Below, in pieces: positions 30,352-38,794 of a DNA stretch of 39,894 nucleotides; the stretch's first letter is position 1, and every line of letters begins with the position of its first letter. Both the position numbers and the translations under genes were made by a program. The stretch is taken from IMG/VR virus record IMGVR_UViG_3300030430_000824, positions 1 to 39,894 of that record; one strand, written 5' to 3'. The DNA is from a virus. Under the pieces are notes generated by a model. That model made no database searches. It was not told the origin of the DNA and saw nothing but the letters and a program-made list of their open reading frames with translations.

Positions 30352-30434
30352 TATTTCTTCTTTTTCTTCATCATCTTCTTTTTCTTCTTCTTCATAGACT
30401 TTTTACCACCGTATCCTGCTTTACTATGTTTCAT
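30351..30434 (-). CDS. Poly-lysine micro-protein (27 aa)
   Basis: Fifteen of 27 residues are Lys, the last part being two Lys runs broken by Met-Met. A ribosome site (AAGGAAAG) lies before the ATG, and its stop overlaps the next ATG (TAATG). The tip could bind DNA or RNA non-specifically. It is too short for any family match; the low-complexity purine coding strand also makes misreading possible. Confidence 0.4.
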   Translation of the reverse strand: MKHSKAGYGGKKSMKKKKKKMMKKKKK

Positions 30435-30435
30435 G

Positions 30436-30606
30436 TTACTTTCCTTTTTTCTTTGCGTTACTGTGCACCATTTGCACTTTAAAACTTGCCATTAAGCTAG
30501 AACCTTTGTGAGCTTTGTAACCACCTCTAGGGTTCTTCATTAATTTATAACCAGCACCAGCTTTCATCCAATGATAACCTTGTGGTGCTTTTACTTTTTT
30601 ATTCAT
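30436..30606 (-). CDS. Basic micro-protein with GYHWMK motif (56 aa)
   Basis: APQGYHWMKAGAGYKLMKN and HKGSSLMASFKVQMVHS recall a small protein I have seen in other marine phage genomes ('aPkGyHWMk.g.gykLMk....pHkGaS..akF.v'); no function known. It begins four bases inside the end of the DUF6321-like gene, with GGAAG nearby. Confidence 0.6.
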   Translation of the reverse strand: MNKKVKAPQGYHWMKAGAGYKLMKNPRGGYKAHKGSSLMASFKVQMVHSNAKKKGK

Positions 30607-30932
30607 TTCTTCCTCTTCTTTTTAGCTTTGTTTCTTTTGCTTATCGCCTTTGCTTTTCTTCTAGCATCAGCTTTTGAACTAGCACCCCACGCTCTTAAAG
30701 ACAGTAGTAAACGTGTGGGTTTACCATCTTTCTTTTCAGGCCCGGGCATATTACCCATCCTAGCAAGAAAACTAGCTCTTCTAGGATTATCTCCAGACTT
30801 AACAGGGGCTTTTAAGTTTCCCCCTGTCTGCCTATTGTAACTGGCTCTACCTTTAGCGTTTAAACCACCTTTAGGATTCTTACCTGCTTTTCTTTGCCAA
30901 GCAGGGGACTTACGCTTTTTCTTAGCTGGCAT
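30603..30932 (-). CDS. Lys/Arg-rich protein, DUF6321-like (109 aa)
   Basis: SPAWQRKAGKNPKGGLNAKG and NRQTGGNLKAPV, then RRASFLARMGNM, fit a conserved family of unknown function I know from marine phages and large viruses (I think DUF6321; unverified). Very basic, with a Lys/Arg tail. It overlaps the zinc-ribbon gene before it by 11 bases. Confidence 0.65.
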   Translation of the reverse strand: MPAKKKRKSPAWQRKAGKNPKGGLNAKGRASYNRQTGGNLKAPVKSGDNPRRASFLARMGNMPGPEKKDGKPTRLLLSLRAWGASSKADARRKAKAISKRNKAKKKRKK

Positions 30933-31128
30933 AACCTAAATTTTTTCTCATCTTCTGTATGTTATCACCCATAGACTGAGTTGATAGCTCTACGTCTGTT
31001 CTCTTTCCTAAATCAGATGTCATCCATAGGTTTGTGGTGAATTTGCTTTCAGAAGCTTTTTTACCGCAATATTTACAGTAAAACCATCCCTCTCTGTTTT
31101 CTTTATCGCAATGCATACATTTTTTCAT
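30922..31128 (-). CDS. Late zinc-ribbon protein (68 aa)
   Basis: CMHC and CKYCG about 14 residues apart at the N-terminus form a zinc ribbon; the rest is a polar helix. AAAGGAG precedes the ATG directly behind the hairpin at 31139-31189. It opens the cassette of basic proteins, so a role with nucleic acid is likely but not shown. Confidence 0.6.
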   Translation of the reverse strand: MKKCMHCDKENREGWFYCKYCGKKASESKFTTNLWMTSDLGKRTDVELSTQSMGDNIQKMRKNLGYAS

Positions 31129-31138
31129 AGTTTCTCCT

Positions 31139-31189
31139 TTTTAGGTTTTAGGGGCTATCTTTTATTGACAACCCCTACAGTACCTAAAA
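31139..31189 (-). promoter_or_regulatory. Two-part hairpin after the decoration gene
   Basis: TTTTAGG (31139-31145) pairs with CCTAAAA (31183-31189), and TAGGGG (31149-31154) with CCCCTA (31172-31177). It follows the capsid/decoration genes by 23 bases and directly touches the ribosome site of the next gene. There is no T-run on the minus strand, so partial termination, or mRNA protection separating high-level capsid expression from the genes behind it, is possible. Confidence 0.5.
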
Positions 31190-31211
31190 CTGTTATCCTT
31201 ATTGATTCGGA

Positions 31212-31640
31212 TTATGATATGGTTATATGAGCCGCATCGTGAGCTTGTGCTTTGGCGTAATACACTGCACCATCGCAAACTAACTCAACCTGATCTCCTA
31301 GAGCCGCACCACTAATGAATTGAATTTCATCAACAGCAGACTCAGCACTACTACCAGCATTACCATCAGCACCTACTGTTGTTCCAACAATAGTATCTTC
31401 AGATGTGTTATTAGCAATAGTCACTGCGTTAGATGCAACTTCGGATAAGATGAACTTAGCGTGCCAACCTGCACCAGCAGTAGCCGCTAGTGGCAAAGTA
31501 ATCTCATAAGCAGAGTCTTGCTGAATCATAAAAACCTTACCAGAATCTAAAGCAGTTAAAGTTTTAGCCGCATTTACAACTTCCACCTTCAGCTTTAGAT
31601 CGCTTTTACCGCTATTATTATTAAGATAATCAGCTCTCAT
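31212..31640 (-). CDS. Head decoration-type protein (142 aa)
   Basis: Beta-rich, Ala/Gly/Thr/Ser-rich protein with EITLPLAATAGAGWHAKFIL and TIVGTTVG, typical of small capsid decoration or fibre-like beta proteins in marine phages. Its position one gene after the capsid protein supports decoration of the capsid surface. Starts one base after the capsid stop. Confidence 0.6.
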   Translation of the reverse strand: MRADYLNNNSGKSDLKLKVEVVNAAKTLTALDSGKVFMIQQDSAYEITLPLAATAGAGWHAKFILSEVASNAVTIANNTSEDTIVGTTVGADGNAGSSAESAVDEIQFISGAALGDQVELVCDGAVYYAKAQAHDAAHITIS

Positions 31641-31641
31641 C

Positions 31642-33003
31642 TTAGACTCCTTCTAGGTTAAACAGTGCATGTGATTCAGGAAGAGTTACTTCAAGACCAG
31701 CTTCGGTCAAGATCATATCTTTCCTTAAATCCTCATCAGCCGCCTGTACGTTAGTCATAACTTGCGTATCACGATTGATACCGTTACCAATTAACGGACG
31801 ATATGCCAACTGAGTCATGTCAGCCATCAACATAAATCCAGATGCAATACCTCTAAACAATGGCTCTTTTACAAGATTCAATGTTCCGTGTATTGTATCT
31901 ATCACCATAATTGAATGACCAAATGAACCCTCTCTAGAATCAAAATTAATTCTGTAAGGGCCACTTGAATGGCCAACAGATGCATCCAAGAAAGCACCAT
32001 CTCCGAGCTTGTTGAAGAATGTGATGACTGGTAAACTACATAGAACCAGTTTCTCTGACATTCCACCCCTAGCTGGATCAAAGATAACTTCAAGGTCACT
32101 AAGTAACCTATCGTAAGTTAGCTCTGACTGAGCAACGCTTCTGTAATAGGCATTTCCAGATGAGTAGCTAAAAGCAGAATCATCCGCAGTAGGACTTACA
32201 TTTTTAACAATGTGACCAACTAGACCCTCTGTGTATTGGATACCTCCTACACGAGCTTTTTGACCGAAGAGCATGGCTCTTTCAATGTCAATCTTGTGCT
32301 CACGTAACTTGGTAGCCCAGATACGATTCCACTCTTCAGCATACCCACGATAGCGAGTTGCATAAGCAGTGTTTGTCATCTCTGCCGCTGTTTTAAAAAT
32401 CTGGGTGTACCCAAAATCATCTTCTAACTCAGAAGAGAATACATCGGGTGAACCAGAACCTTCCTCAAATGAAGAACCTATGATTTGAGCTACGTCATTA
32501 TCAGCGATGCTATTACTACCGCTTACAGCAGAAACATCAATTACTTTACCAGTAAATGTAGAATCTGAACTGCCATGAGAAACTCCTGAATCTACTCTCA
32601 CTAACGCTTGACCGTACCCATCTGTATCGTCTTTTGTTCCGATAGCTAAAACCATTCCTTTAATAAGAAACTCTACAGCGGCTCCACCAGCAGTATCAAC
32701 AGTAAATGAATACGAAGTACCTGCGGAAACCGATCCAACAGCACCTTTAATTAAAAAAGAACGGTCTGTAAAACTAATTCGGTTACGATTTTCTAAATAA
32801 CGGAACACGGGGTCATCGGTAGGTGACTTAGCAACCTGATTAAGATATACGAAGAATGGTGATTCTTCTGGAACTAACTCGGCAACTCTGTCACCGAAGT
32901 TAAATATTCGTCTTCTATCCGGTCTTTGACCTACACCAGCATCAGAGGTAGTAGCTGTTATATCACTGGATTTTAATACTCCAGAATTAAATGATATTGC
33001 CAT
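31642..33003 (-). CDS. Major capsid protein (453 aa)
   Basis: Order after portal and scaffold, length and sequence (AELVPEESPFFVYLNQVAKSP, RGYAEEWNRIWATKLREHKI, AMLFGQKAR) fit an HK97-fold capsid protein of the marine podovirus type; the fold itself is inferred. No separate protease is present, so scaffold removal is probably by exit rather than cleavage. AAAGGTAATAAA precedes the ATG. Confidence 0.75.
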   Translation of the reverse strand: MAISFNSGVLKSSDITATTSDAGVGQRPDRRRIFNFGDRVAELVPEESPFFVYLNQVAKSPTDDPVFRYLENRNRISFTDRSFLIKGAVGSVSAGTSYSFTVDTAGGAAVEFLIKGMVLAIGTKDDTDGYGQALVRVDSGVSHGSSDSTFTGKVIDVSAVSGSNSIADNDVAQIIGSSFEEGSGSPDVFSSELEDDFGYTQIFKTAAEMTNTAYATRYRGYAEEWNRIWATKLREHKIDIERAMLFGQKARVGGIQYTEGLVGHIVKNVSPTADDSAFSYSSGNAYYRSVAQSELTYDRLLSDLEVIFDPARGGMSEKLVLCSLPVITFFNKLGDGAFLDASVGHSSGPYRINFDSREGSFGHSIMVIDTIHGTLNLVKEPLFRGIASGFMLMADMTQLAYRPLIGNGINRDTQVMTNVQAADEDLRKDMILTEAGLEVTLPESHALFNLEGV

Positions 33004-33036
33004 TTTATTACCTTTGTGTTATGTGGTTATTATTAA

Positions 33037-33819
33037 TCACGGTAATCTTCCAGAACCTCCAGTCGATATGATCGAGTCAAACATCTTATCAGCATCATTG
33101 CGTTGAGATGTCTGTGGCTGTCCTTGAAGCACTCCTGCTGTGCGAGGAGCCTGCTTTGCCGCAGTTACCGCTTCCATTGTATCATTGTTTGCAACAGATT
33201 GACCGTTTTGCATCTGCCAAAGTTTAACTAGGTTGTTCAAACCTACTCTCTCTTTTGGCTGTGTTGTAAACTGTAAGAAACTACTTATGTCATTATCTGA
33301 CATCTTATATGTTCCTCTTAATTCATTCACAGTGTTTTGCATTTGCATTTCAGCCTGCATCTGTTGTTGTTGTTGAGCCAACTTAGAATTTAATCTCTGG
33401 TCAATCATATTAGTCATTTCTGATGCAAAAGCATCACCAGTTTTAGTACCTTTCTCAGTTAGCTCCCAAGGATTGAACTCTTCCTTGCTGACTGTTTGCT
33501 CTGGTTGCTGTTGTGTTTGTTTTCCGGCAATACCATCTTCAAGAACTTTTACCAAGTCTGGTCTCTGCTCCAATAGCTGAAGTATTTGAGCACCTTGTTG
33601 CAACTTAGCATTTTCGGCCTGAGCACGATCATACATAGATTGAAACTTCTTTGCTTCTGCTTCATAATCTATAGAAGTAGACTGTTCTTGTGTAGGTTCT
33701 TGATTTTCAGCAACAAGCTCTGGGCCTGCCTGCTGACTGATAATATCCTCTTCAAAAGCACTATTAGCACCGGGCTGTTCGCTAGGGACATTCACTTCCT
33801 GTTGTTCTAGTGTTGACAT
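33037..33819 (-). CDS. Scaffolding protein (260 aa)
   Basis: Glu/Gln-rich with a central coiled coil (YEAEAKKFQSMYDRAQAENA), long Gln runs (AQQQQQMQAEMQMQ) and a small ordered C-terminus. This acidic, helical make-up between portal and capsid genes is typical of an internal scaffold that shapes the procapsid and binds the capsid protein by its C-terminal end. Confidence 0.75.
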   Translation of the reverse strand: MSTLEQQEVNVPSEQPGANSAFEEDIISQQAGPELVAENQEPTQEQSTSIDYEAEAKKFQSMYDRAQAENAKLQQGAQILQLLEQRPDLVKVLEDGIAGKQTQQQPEQTVSKEEFNPWELTEKGTKTGDAFASEMTNMIDQRLNSKLAQQQQQMQAEMQMQNTVNELRGTYKMSDNDISSFLQFTTQPKERVGLNNLVKLWQMQNGQSVANNDTMEAVTAAKQAPRTAGVLQGQPQTSQRNDADKMFDSIISTGGSGRLP

Positions 33820-33838
33820 AGTTTCTCCTTAGATGTCT

Positions 33839-35869
33839 TTAGGCTTCTGGAGCAGAACTGACTTTTCTCTGAACATCTTTCAGATTATTAGCCAATTTCT
33901 CAACCTCAAGCTTCACCTCATTTTCTAGTTTTCCACGTTGTACCCTTCTATCTGCTTTAGACTCAGAATTGATTTCGGATAGTCTAGATTTAAACTTCTC
34001 GACTTCAACTCTCTTTCTATCACTGACAGACTCTCTTTGGGCAGTTTGCAAGTCACCCTGCAAATTCTTTATCTGTTCCTGCATTGCCTGTATCTGCTGT
34101 TGCAACAACTGCTTCTCTTCTGTTCTACGCATAATACCTTCCTTATCAAACAATTCAGGATTCTTCTTTAACACCTCGTAACGATCAACAATTCCTAACT
34201 GGAACGCTTCCAAGTAAACAGCAAGCTCTGCATATTTACTAGATGGTAATGTTGATCCGGGCTCAATTCTTACGTCATGCTGATCTAACTTATGTCTTTC
34301 TTTCTTTAGGTCTAACACAGCTTGAGATACATCTGTGTAAAAGTTAGCCATGACTTCTGTTATATTGTTATTTGGCTGTGCCAATCTAAAAATCTTTTTG
34401 TATGTGTAATGACCCTTGGATAGGTTATACAACACCTTACCCAACTTATTCATACTAAACTCTATGTCTCTAAGTTTAGACTTTGGTCTCTCGCTACCTA
34501 AAGCAATCATTCTTTCTGTAGCTCTCATAGTCTCTGGAGCTTTCTCTGCAAAACCATGCATCATCTCAGGGAGTCCAAATATAAAATCTATATAAAACTC
34601 TGACTGCTGTATCAACCTGTAAAACTCGCCAGCTAGAGGTTGAGGGGCTGGGTAGTGCGGTTCACCTTGGGATGAATCAACTTCTATTACGGCATTGGGG
34701 TTTGCCCAGTCTTTCTCTAACTGATCTATATCGTCCACACTACCCAAAGGGACTAACAATTTTAATCCTGCTGAAGCTTGTGCATGTGACAATGCAAGTG
34801 ACCATAACTTATTTAAAAGTCTTTGCATAGGTCTAGCCCTTGAGACATCTGACTTAGGATAAGGAGTGCCAGTCCAGATATTTGGAAGGGGCACTATTGG
34901 ATATTCATCGGTATTAAGTATCTGTTCATATAGCACAACCTCACCCATCGATGCACACACTTTTACACGAGTTTGTAAAACTTCTATAGTTGTAAATGCT
35001 CCAATGTCAAAAGCATCTGAGTTTTCCTCAAAGAACTTAGTATACTCTTCCTGAGAAAGAATATCCTCTTCTTGGGTCTTCATATCGATAACTCTGTAAT
35101 AAGGAACTTTTACTTTGAAAAATCTTTCTAGTACCTGATACTTCTTTACTTGATAATAGTCTTTATCTTTTACATCTGCTGGTGTAAATACCACCATTGA
35201 GTTTTTATTTTGAGAAGATGGATAATCTTCTTCATCGTATGTAAATCCAGATATATCGTTAATTAGACCGGGTATGGTTTCTCCTGTTACTGGATCAACT
35301 CTGTCTCCTAATTCTGGGTAGAGGTTAACGGCTTGTTCACCTGTTAAGATGGTGGAAAGGATAATACCATCAGAATCGCTAAACCAACGATCACGAGAGC
35401 TAGGAGAAGCATATACTCTAAACGGATCGACATAGGTAAACTTAACGTCACCTCTACCAAAATCTGACTCGGAATCTATATAAGCATATAGATAACCCAT
35501 TCCTGTTGTAGCATAATCCTGTATGGCCTGTTTCATTTGCCAGTCACCATCAGAGTTTTGCCACACATAGCCCATGATTGTTCTCCATAGAGTAGCGACC
35601 TGCACGTCTGAGTCTTCTCTTGGAGTCAATGTAAAAGCTGGTGCTCTTGCAGTTAAGACTGCTTTAAATTTTTCAATAGCCGCAGATACACGATCCATAG
35701 GTATGTCTGCCTGATTACGCTGTGATAACTCATCAGATTCATCTTGGCTAAAATGATTACCTAAATAAAAATCAATATCCTTACGAGCTTCTGTATCCCA
35801 GTCAGAACGTGAGTCACGCCACTGACGGTACAGTTCATCGTTATATAATGCTCTTGGGTCTTGTTCCAT
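33839..35869 (-). CDS. Portal protein (676 aa)
   Basis: Size and features fit a P22-type podovirus portal: N-terminal WDTEARKDIDFYLGNHF, DFGRGDVKFTYVDPFRVYA, then a central part and a long coiled coil at about 580-676 (QLLQQQIQAMQEQIKNLQG), corresponding to the barrel of long portals. It forms the dodecameric ring through which TerL pumps DNA and on which the tail is built. Six bases after the Met-rich gene, followed by scaffold and capsid. Confidence 0.75.
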   Translation of the reverse strand: MEQDPRALYNDELYRQWRDSRSDWDTEARKDIDFYLGNHFSQDESDELSQRNQADIPMDRVSAAIEKFKAVLTARAPAFTLTPREDSDVQVATLWRTIMGYVWQNSDGDWQMKQAIQDYATTGMGYLYAYIDSESDFGRGDVKFTYVDPFRVYASPSSRDRWFSDSDGIILSTILTGEQAVNLYPELGDRVDPVTGETIPGLINDISGFTYDEEDYPSSQNKNSMVVFTPADVKDKDYYQVKKYQVLERFFKVKVPYYRVIDMKTQEEDILSQEEYTKFFEENSDAFDIGAFTTIEVLQTRVKVCASMGEVVLYEQILNTDEYPIVPLPNIWTGTPYPKSDVSRARPMQRLLNKLWSLALSHAQASAGLKLLVPLGSVDDIDQLEKDWANPNAVIEVDSSQGEPHYPAPQPLAGEFYRLIQQSEFYIDFIFGLPEMMHGFAEKAPETMRATERMIALGSERPKSKLRDIEFSMNKLGKVLYNLSKGHYTYKKIFRLAQPNNNITEVMANFYTDVSQAVLDLKKERHKLDQHDVRIEPGSTLPSSKYAELAVYLEAFQLGIVDRYEVLKKNPELFDKEGIMRRTEEKQLLQQQIQAMQEQIKNLQGDLQTAQRESVSDRKRVEVEKFKSRLSEINSESKADRRVQRGKLENEVKLEVEKLANNLKDVQRKVSSAPEA

Positions 35870-35875
35870 GTAAGC

Positions 35876-36745
35876 CTATTGAGACATTCTTTGCATTTGT
35901 TGCATATTTAAAAACTCCATTAAATCTCTCAATTTCATAGAGTCTGCTTTAGTGGAAGGCATTGGCCTCATTGGCATATAGTCTACTGACTCTCCTGCAC
36001 CAGCTTGTCTTAAACTGTCTATTAGAGCCATTAACTTTAAACTGTTTTTTGCCTTGTTAACTGTATCCTGTTCTATGCTATCCTGCAACATCATAGCCTG
36101 ATCTCTCATAGCACCCAATGTGCTACCTTCATACATAGAAGGGTCTGCTTGTCTAACCCCAATCTGTAGCGGATCCATAGGTTGAGGTGGTAGCATTACG
36201 CCTCCACCCTCCTGCATACCCATCATGTTTTTCTTCATGGCCATTCCACCACCCATCATACCCATAAGTGAATCATCTACCATGCCACCCATCTGCATAT
36301 AACCCATACGGTTTCTTACCTTTTCTGGTAACTTACCTAAACCGGGATTGTCTTCTGGTACTGGTTTTAACTGTCCACCTTTTTCCATCATCATCATCTT
36401 ATCTTTGACCATACCACCATGACCATAGCTCATCATTTTATTTTTTACCATGCCACCGTGACCATACTGATCCATCACCATACCGCCACCACGATATGCA
36501 TCTACCATACCACCATGACCCATGGGCTTAGGCCCAGCTTTTACCATGCCGCCACCGTACATGCCTTTCATATTTTCTGTTGTTGCCATCTCGATGAGCT
36601 TATCGATATTAGAGTGCCCACCCTTTTCTGGCATATTGTTTATCATGTTCAACATAGGAACTCCTATCATATCTACGGCTTCTTTGCGGATAACAAATTC
36701 ACCGGGTGTTAAAATTGTTTTTACTGTATCTGTAGTGCCGGGCAT
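35876..36745 (-). CDS. Met/Gly-rich repeat protein (289 aa)
   Basis: Roughly one residue in six is Met. Residues 60-120 contain repeats of the form GGGMV and GHGGMVK, plus MMMM and MGMMGGGMAMKKNMMG later. The start (DTVKTILTPGEFVIRKEAVD) is a motif known from phage structural and tape-measure ends ('LtPGEfVirk'). The C-terminal third is helical. Role unknown: a virion protein with a flexible, metal-binding or membrane-active segment is possible. Starts at TAATG over the endolysin stop. Confidence 0.6.
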   Translation of the reverse strand: MPGTTDTVKTILTPGEFVIRKEAVDMIGVPMLNMINNMPEKGGHSNIDKLIEMATTENMKGMYGGGMVKAGPKPMGHGGMVDAYRGGGMVMDQYGHGGMVKNKMMSYGHGGMVKDKMMMMEKGGQLKPVPEDNPGLGKLPEKVRNRMGYMQMGGMVDDSLMGMMGGGMAMKKNMMGMQEGGGVMLPPQPMDPLQIGVRQADPSMYEGSTLGAMRDQAMMLQDSIEQDTVNKAKNSLKLMALIDSLRQAGAGESVDYMPMRPMPSTKADSMKLRDLMEFLNMQQMQRMSQ

Positions 36746-37152
36746 TATTCTTTAATCTCAAAATGTGGAAAGTCATCAAAGCGATTGTCTTTGACTTCCC
36801 ATCTACCTTTCTCTGAATACATGTCCCAGTTTCCACCCCATCTTATCTTATAGCCCATGCTCCTACCAATGCCAATAACGAACCCAGCAAAGAGGGTTTG
36901 TCGTTCCCTGTCCTCCCAATCCACAGGATAAGGGGTAACGTCAACGGCTTTAGAAGGGCTAGAGTTATGCCTACCATTAGGATACCTAACCTTAGTACGT
37001 TTTTCATCATATAGTTTATTTTGCCTCTCCTTACTTCTGTGACCTTCCAGTATAGAGCAGTCTACGTGCTTAATAACCTCATTAAACACCTTCTGCAACC
37101 TTTTGTCACAAGTTGCTAATCTTTTCTTTGATCTTGTTGAGTACCTTGGCAT
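36745..37152 (-). CDS. M15-type peptidase endolysin (135 aa)
   Basis: VanY/M15-like zinc peptidase: SILEGHRS, then H62 and D71 in RHNSSPSKAVDVTPYP, and H130 in FPHFEI give the expected His/Asp/His zinc ligands, with WGGNWD before the last. Such single-domain proteins cut peptidoglycan peptides. It lies in the packaging block between TerL and the Met-rich protein, far from the membrane/spanin cluster. No Shine-Dalgarno site is obvious before its ATG. Confidence 0.75.
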   Translation of the reverse strand: MPRYSTRSKKRLATCDKRLQKVFNEVIKHVDCSILEGHRSKERQNKLYDEKRTKVRYPNGRHNSSPSKAVDVTPYPVDWEDRERQTLFAGFVIGIGRSMGYKIRWGGNWDMYSEKGRWEVKDNRFDDFPHFEIKE

Positions 37153-37204
37153 GTGTGTATTTAGCTATCTTATCTTAACAATAAACAATGTAATAGTGCA
37201 ACAT
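37153..37204 (-). promoter_or_regulatory. Gap with weak promoter-like bases before the endolysin gene
   Basis: On the minus strand TTGCAC and TAAGAT are 18 bases apart in this 52-base gap, a weak promoter match. It could give extra expression of the endolysin and head genes. Low confidence; the A/T content makes chance matches common. Confidence 0.25.
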
Positions 37205-38794
37205 TTAAAGTCTAGAACCTGTCATCCAGTTGTATGCTTTGTTTTGTATCTTGCGTATAGGATGATTATCAACGTTTTCAATAGATTCTAGTTTAGACCT
37301 GCTACTCTTTGGTGCTTTTGCAAAGTAGTCTGCATAATACAAAGCATCCATAACATCATCATTTCTAGGCTTAGGATGTTCAAAGAACTCATCTACTAGC
37401 TCTGTCATTTCTCTTTGTATATACAATTTCTTAGAATTGACAATAGGGCCAAGGGTAGTTTCCAACCTGTCTTGTTTTTTGATTCTAGCCGGAGGCTTAA
37501 CTCCCTTAAATATACCCGGAAGAAGTCTTTTCTCTTTTGCGGAAAGCCGTGTAACCATATCCCGAACCATCTCCTGTGCCGCAACTGTCTCAATCGTGAC
37601 TCTACGTACAGGACTGTATTTGTTTGCAAGTCTAATAATCTCTTTCGGAATATCGAATGTTGGTATACGCTCACGAAAATACTCCAGTACATATCGATTA
37701 TTGCTGGAATCAATGCCCATGACCAGTATGACTTGATAGTCAGAAGTCTCTGAAGCTGTTGCCGCAAGGTCAACACCCATGTAGATATGGATTGGTATCG
37801 CATCTTCACCGTCTATAAGGTAATTAAATTTATTTTTACATTCAACCCTTCCGTTGTAGTACTGTATTCTGTCTATCTTAAACGATGCACTGGTAACATC
37901 TCTAGCATCATTCATATACTCCTGAGCAAACTTATTGACTAAACCAGCTTCAATAAACTCTCTCTTCTTTGCATCTAGTTTCTTTTTACTAAACTGCGAC
38001 TCCCATAACGGTTTACCATCTTCTATAGCTCTGTAAAAGTTTACGTCCCAAGGATATGTCCTTTTGTCCTCTTGTGCTTTTTTCCAACCATCATACGTCA
38101 TTTGCAGGTAAGAGTCATAGTGTACAATAGTTCCAGAAAGCCATATCCAGCCCTCTTTGCCCGGTGTTTCTTCTAAAGCAGGGTACACTGTGGATACGAT
38201 CCATTTTTTGATATCTGCACGTCTTTCTGGCGTTTTTGTGTTAAGTTCTGATTCAAAGTCATCAAGAACAATACCAGTATACCGTACATCTACTTCTGCC
38301 CTACCCCTAAGTCTTTGTGATGTACCTTTGGATATTACCCTGTCACCTTTGGGTGTAACTAAATCTTTTTCTGTCCAGCGTTTACCTACACTACCACCAT
38401 CCATATTACCAAAGTAGTATCGTATCATTTTATTGTTTTCAAAGTGAGAGCGGATATACTTTAGATGGTCTATAGCCTGTGACTGTTCTTCTGATACCCA
38501 TGCAATAAAATGTTGCTGGTCATCAGCCGCAAAGCAAAGTTTATGCATGATAGCGGCTTTGGCTACTACAGATTTACCATGACCTCTTGGTATAATATTG
38601 CATATTCTAGCTCCGGGTCTTGTATCTATCATCTTCTGACCCATTTCGTAATGAAAGGGTGCTGATTCTGATTTTTTTAGAAAGTCATTAGGAAGAAAGG
38701 CTCTTCCAAAGTAGATAAGATTTTTATATGCTTTTGCTAGTACCTCATCTCTTCTGTCCATCTCTGATCGAGGTGGGGTAATATTAAAACTCAT
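37205..38794 (-). CDS. terL: Terminase large subunit (529 aa)
   Basis: ATPase: PRGHGKS at 69-75 (Walker A), IVLDDFE at 175-181 (Walker B with catalytic Glu), WLSGT at 218-222 (motif III). RNase-H-like nuclease: MGVDLA at 339-344 (D342), E402 in TIETVAAQ, and RNDDVMDAL at 477-485 (D479/D480, D483). It packages DNA into the procapsid and cuts it. ATGA overlap with the small subunit gene. The sequence type could tell whether packaging is headful or leaves fixed ends, but I cannot place it by eye. Confidence 0.9.
   Translation of the reverse strand: MSFNITPPRSEMDRRDEVLAKAYKNLIYFGRAFLPNDFLKKSESAPFHYEMGQKMIDTRPGARICNIIPRGHGKSVVAKAAIMHKLCFAADDQQHFIAWVSEEQSQAIDHLKYIRSHFENNKMIRYYFGNMDGGSVGKRWTEKDLVTPKGDRVISKGTSQRLRGRAEVDVRYTGIVLDDFESELNTKTPERRADIKKWIVSTVYPALEETPGKEGWIWLSGTIVHYDSYLQMTYDGWKKAQEDKRTYPWDVNFYRAIEDGKPLWESQFSKKKLDAKKREFIEAGLVNKFAQEYMNDARDVTSASFKIDRIQYYNGRVECKNKFNYLIDGEDAIPIHIYMGVDLAATASETSDYQVILVMGIDSSNNRYVLEYFRERIPTFDIPKEIIRLANKYSPVRRVTIETVAAQEMVRDMVTRLSAKEKRLLPGIFKGVKPPARIKKQDRLETTLGPIVNSKKLYIQREMTELVDEFFEHPKPRNDDVMDALYYADYFAKAPKSSRSKLESIENVDNHPIRKIQNKAYNWMTGSRL

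Noticed and set aside
37405-37809. Second minus-strand frame inside terL
   Set aside because: It overlaps the nuclease domain of TerL with its conserved Asp/Glu residues; no ribosome site is seen.
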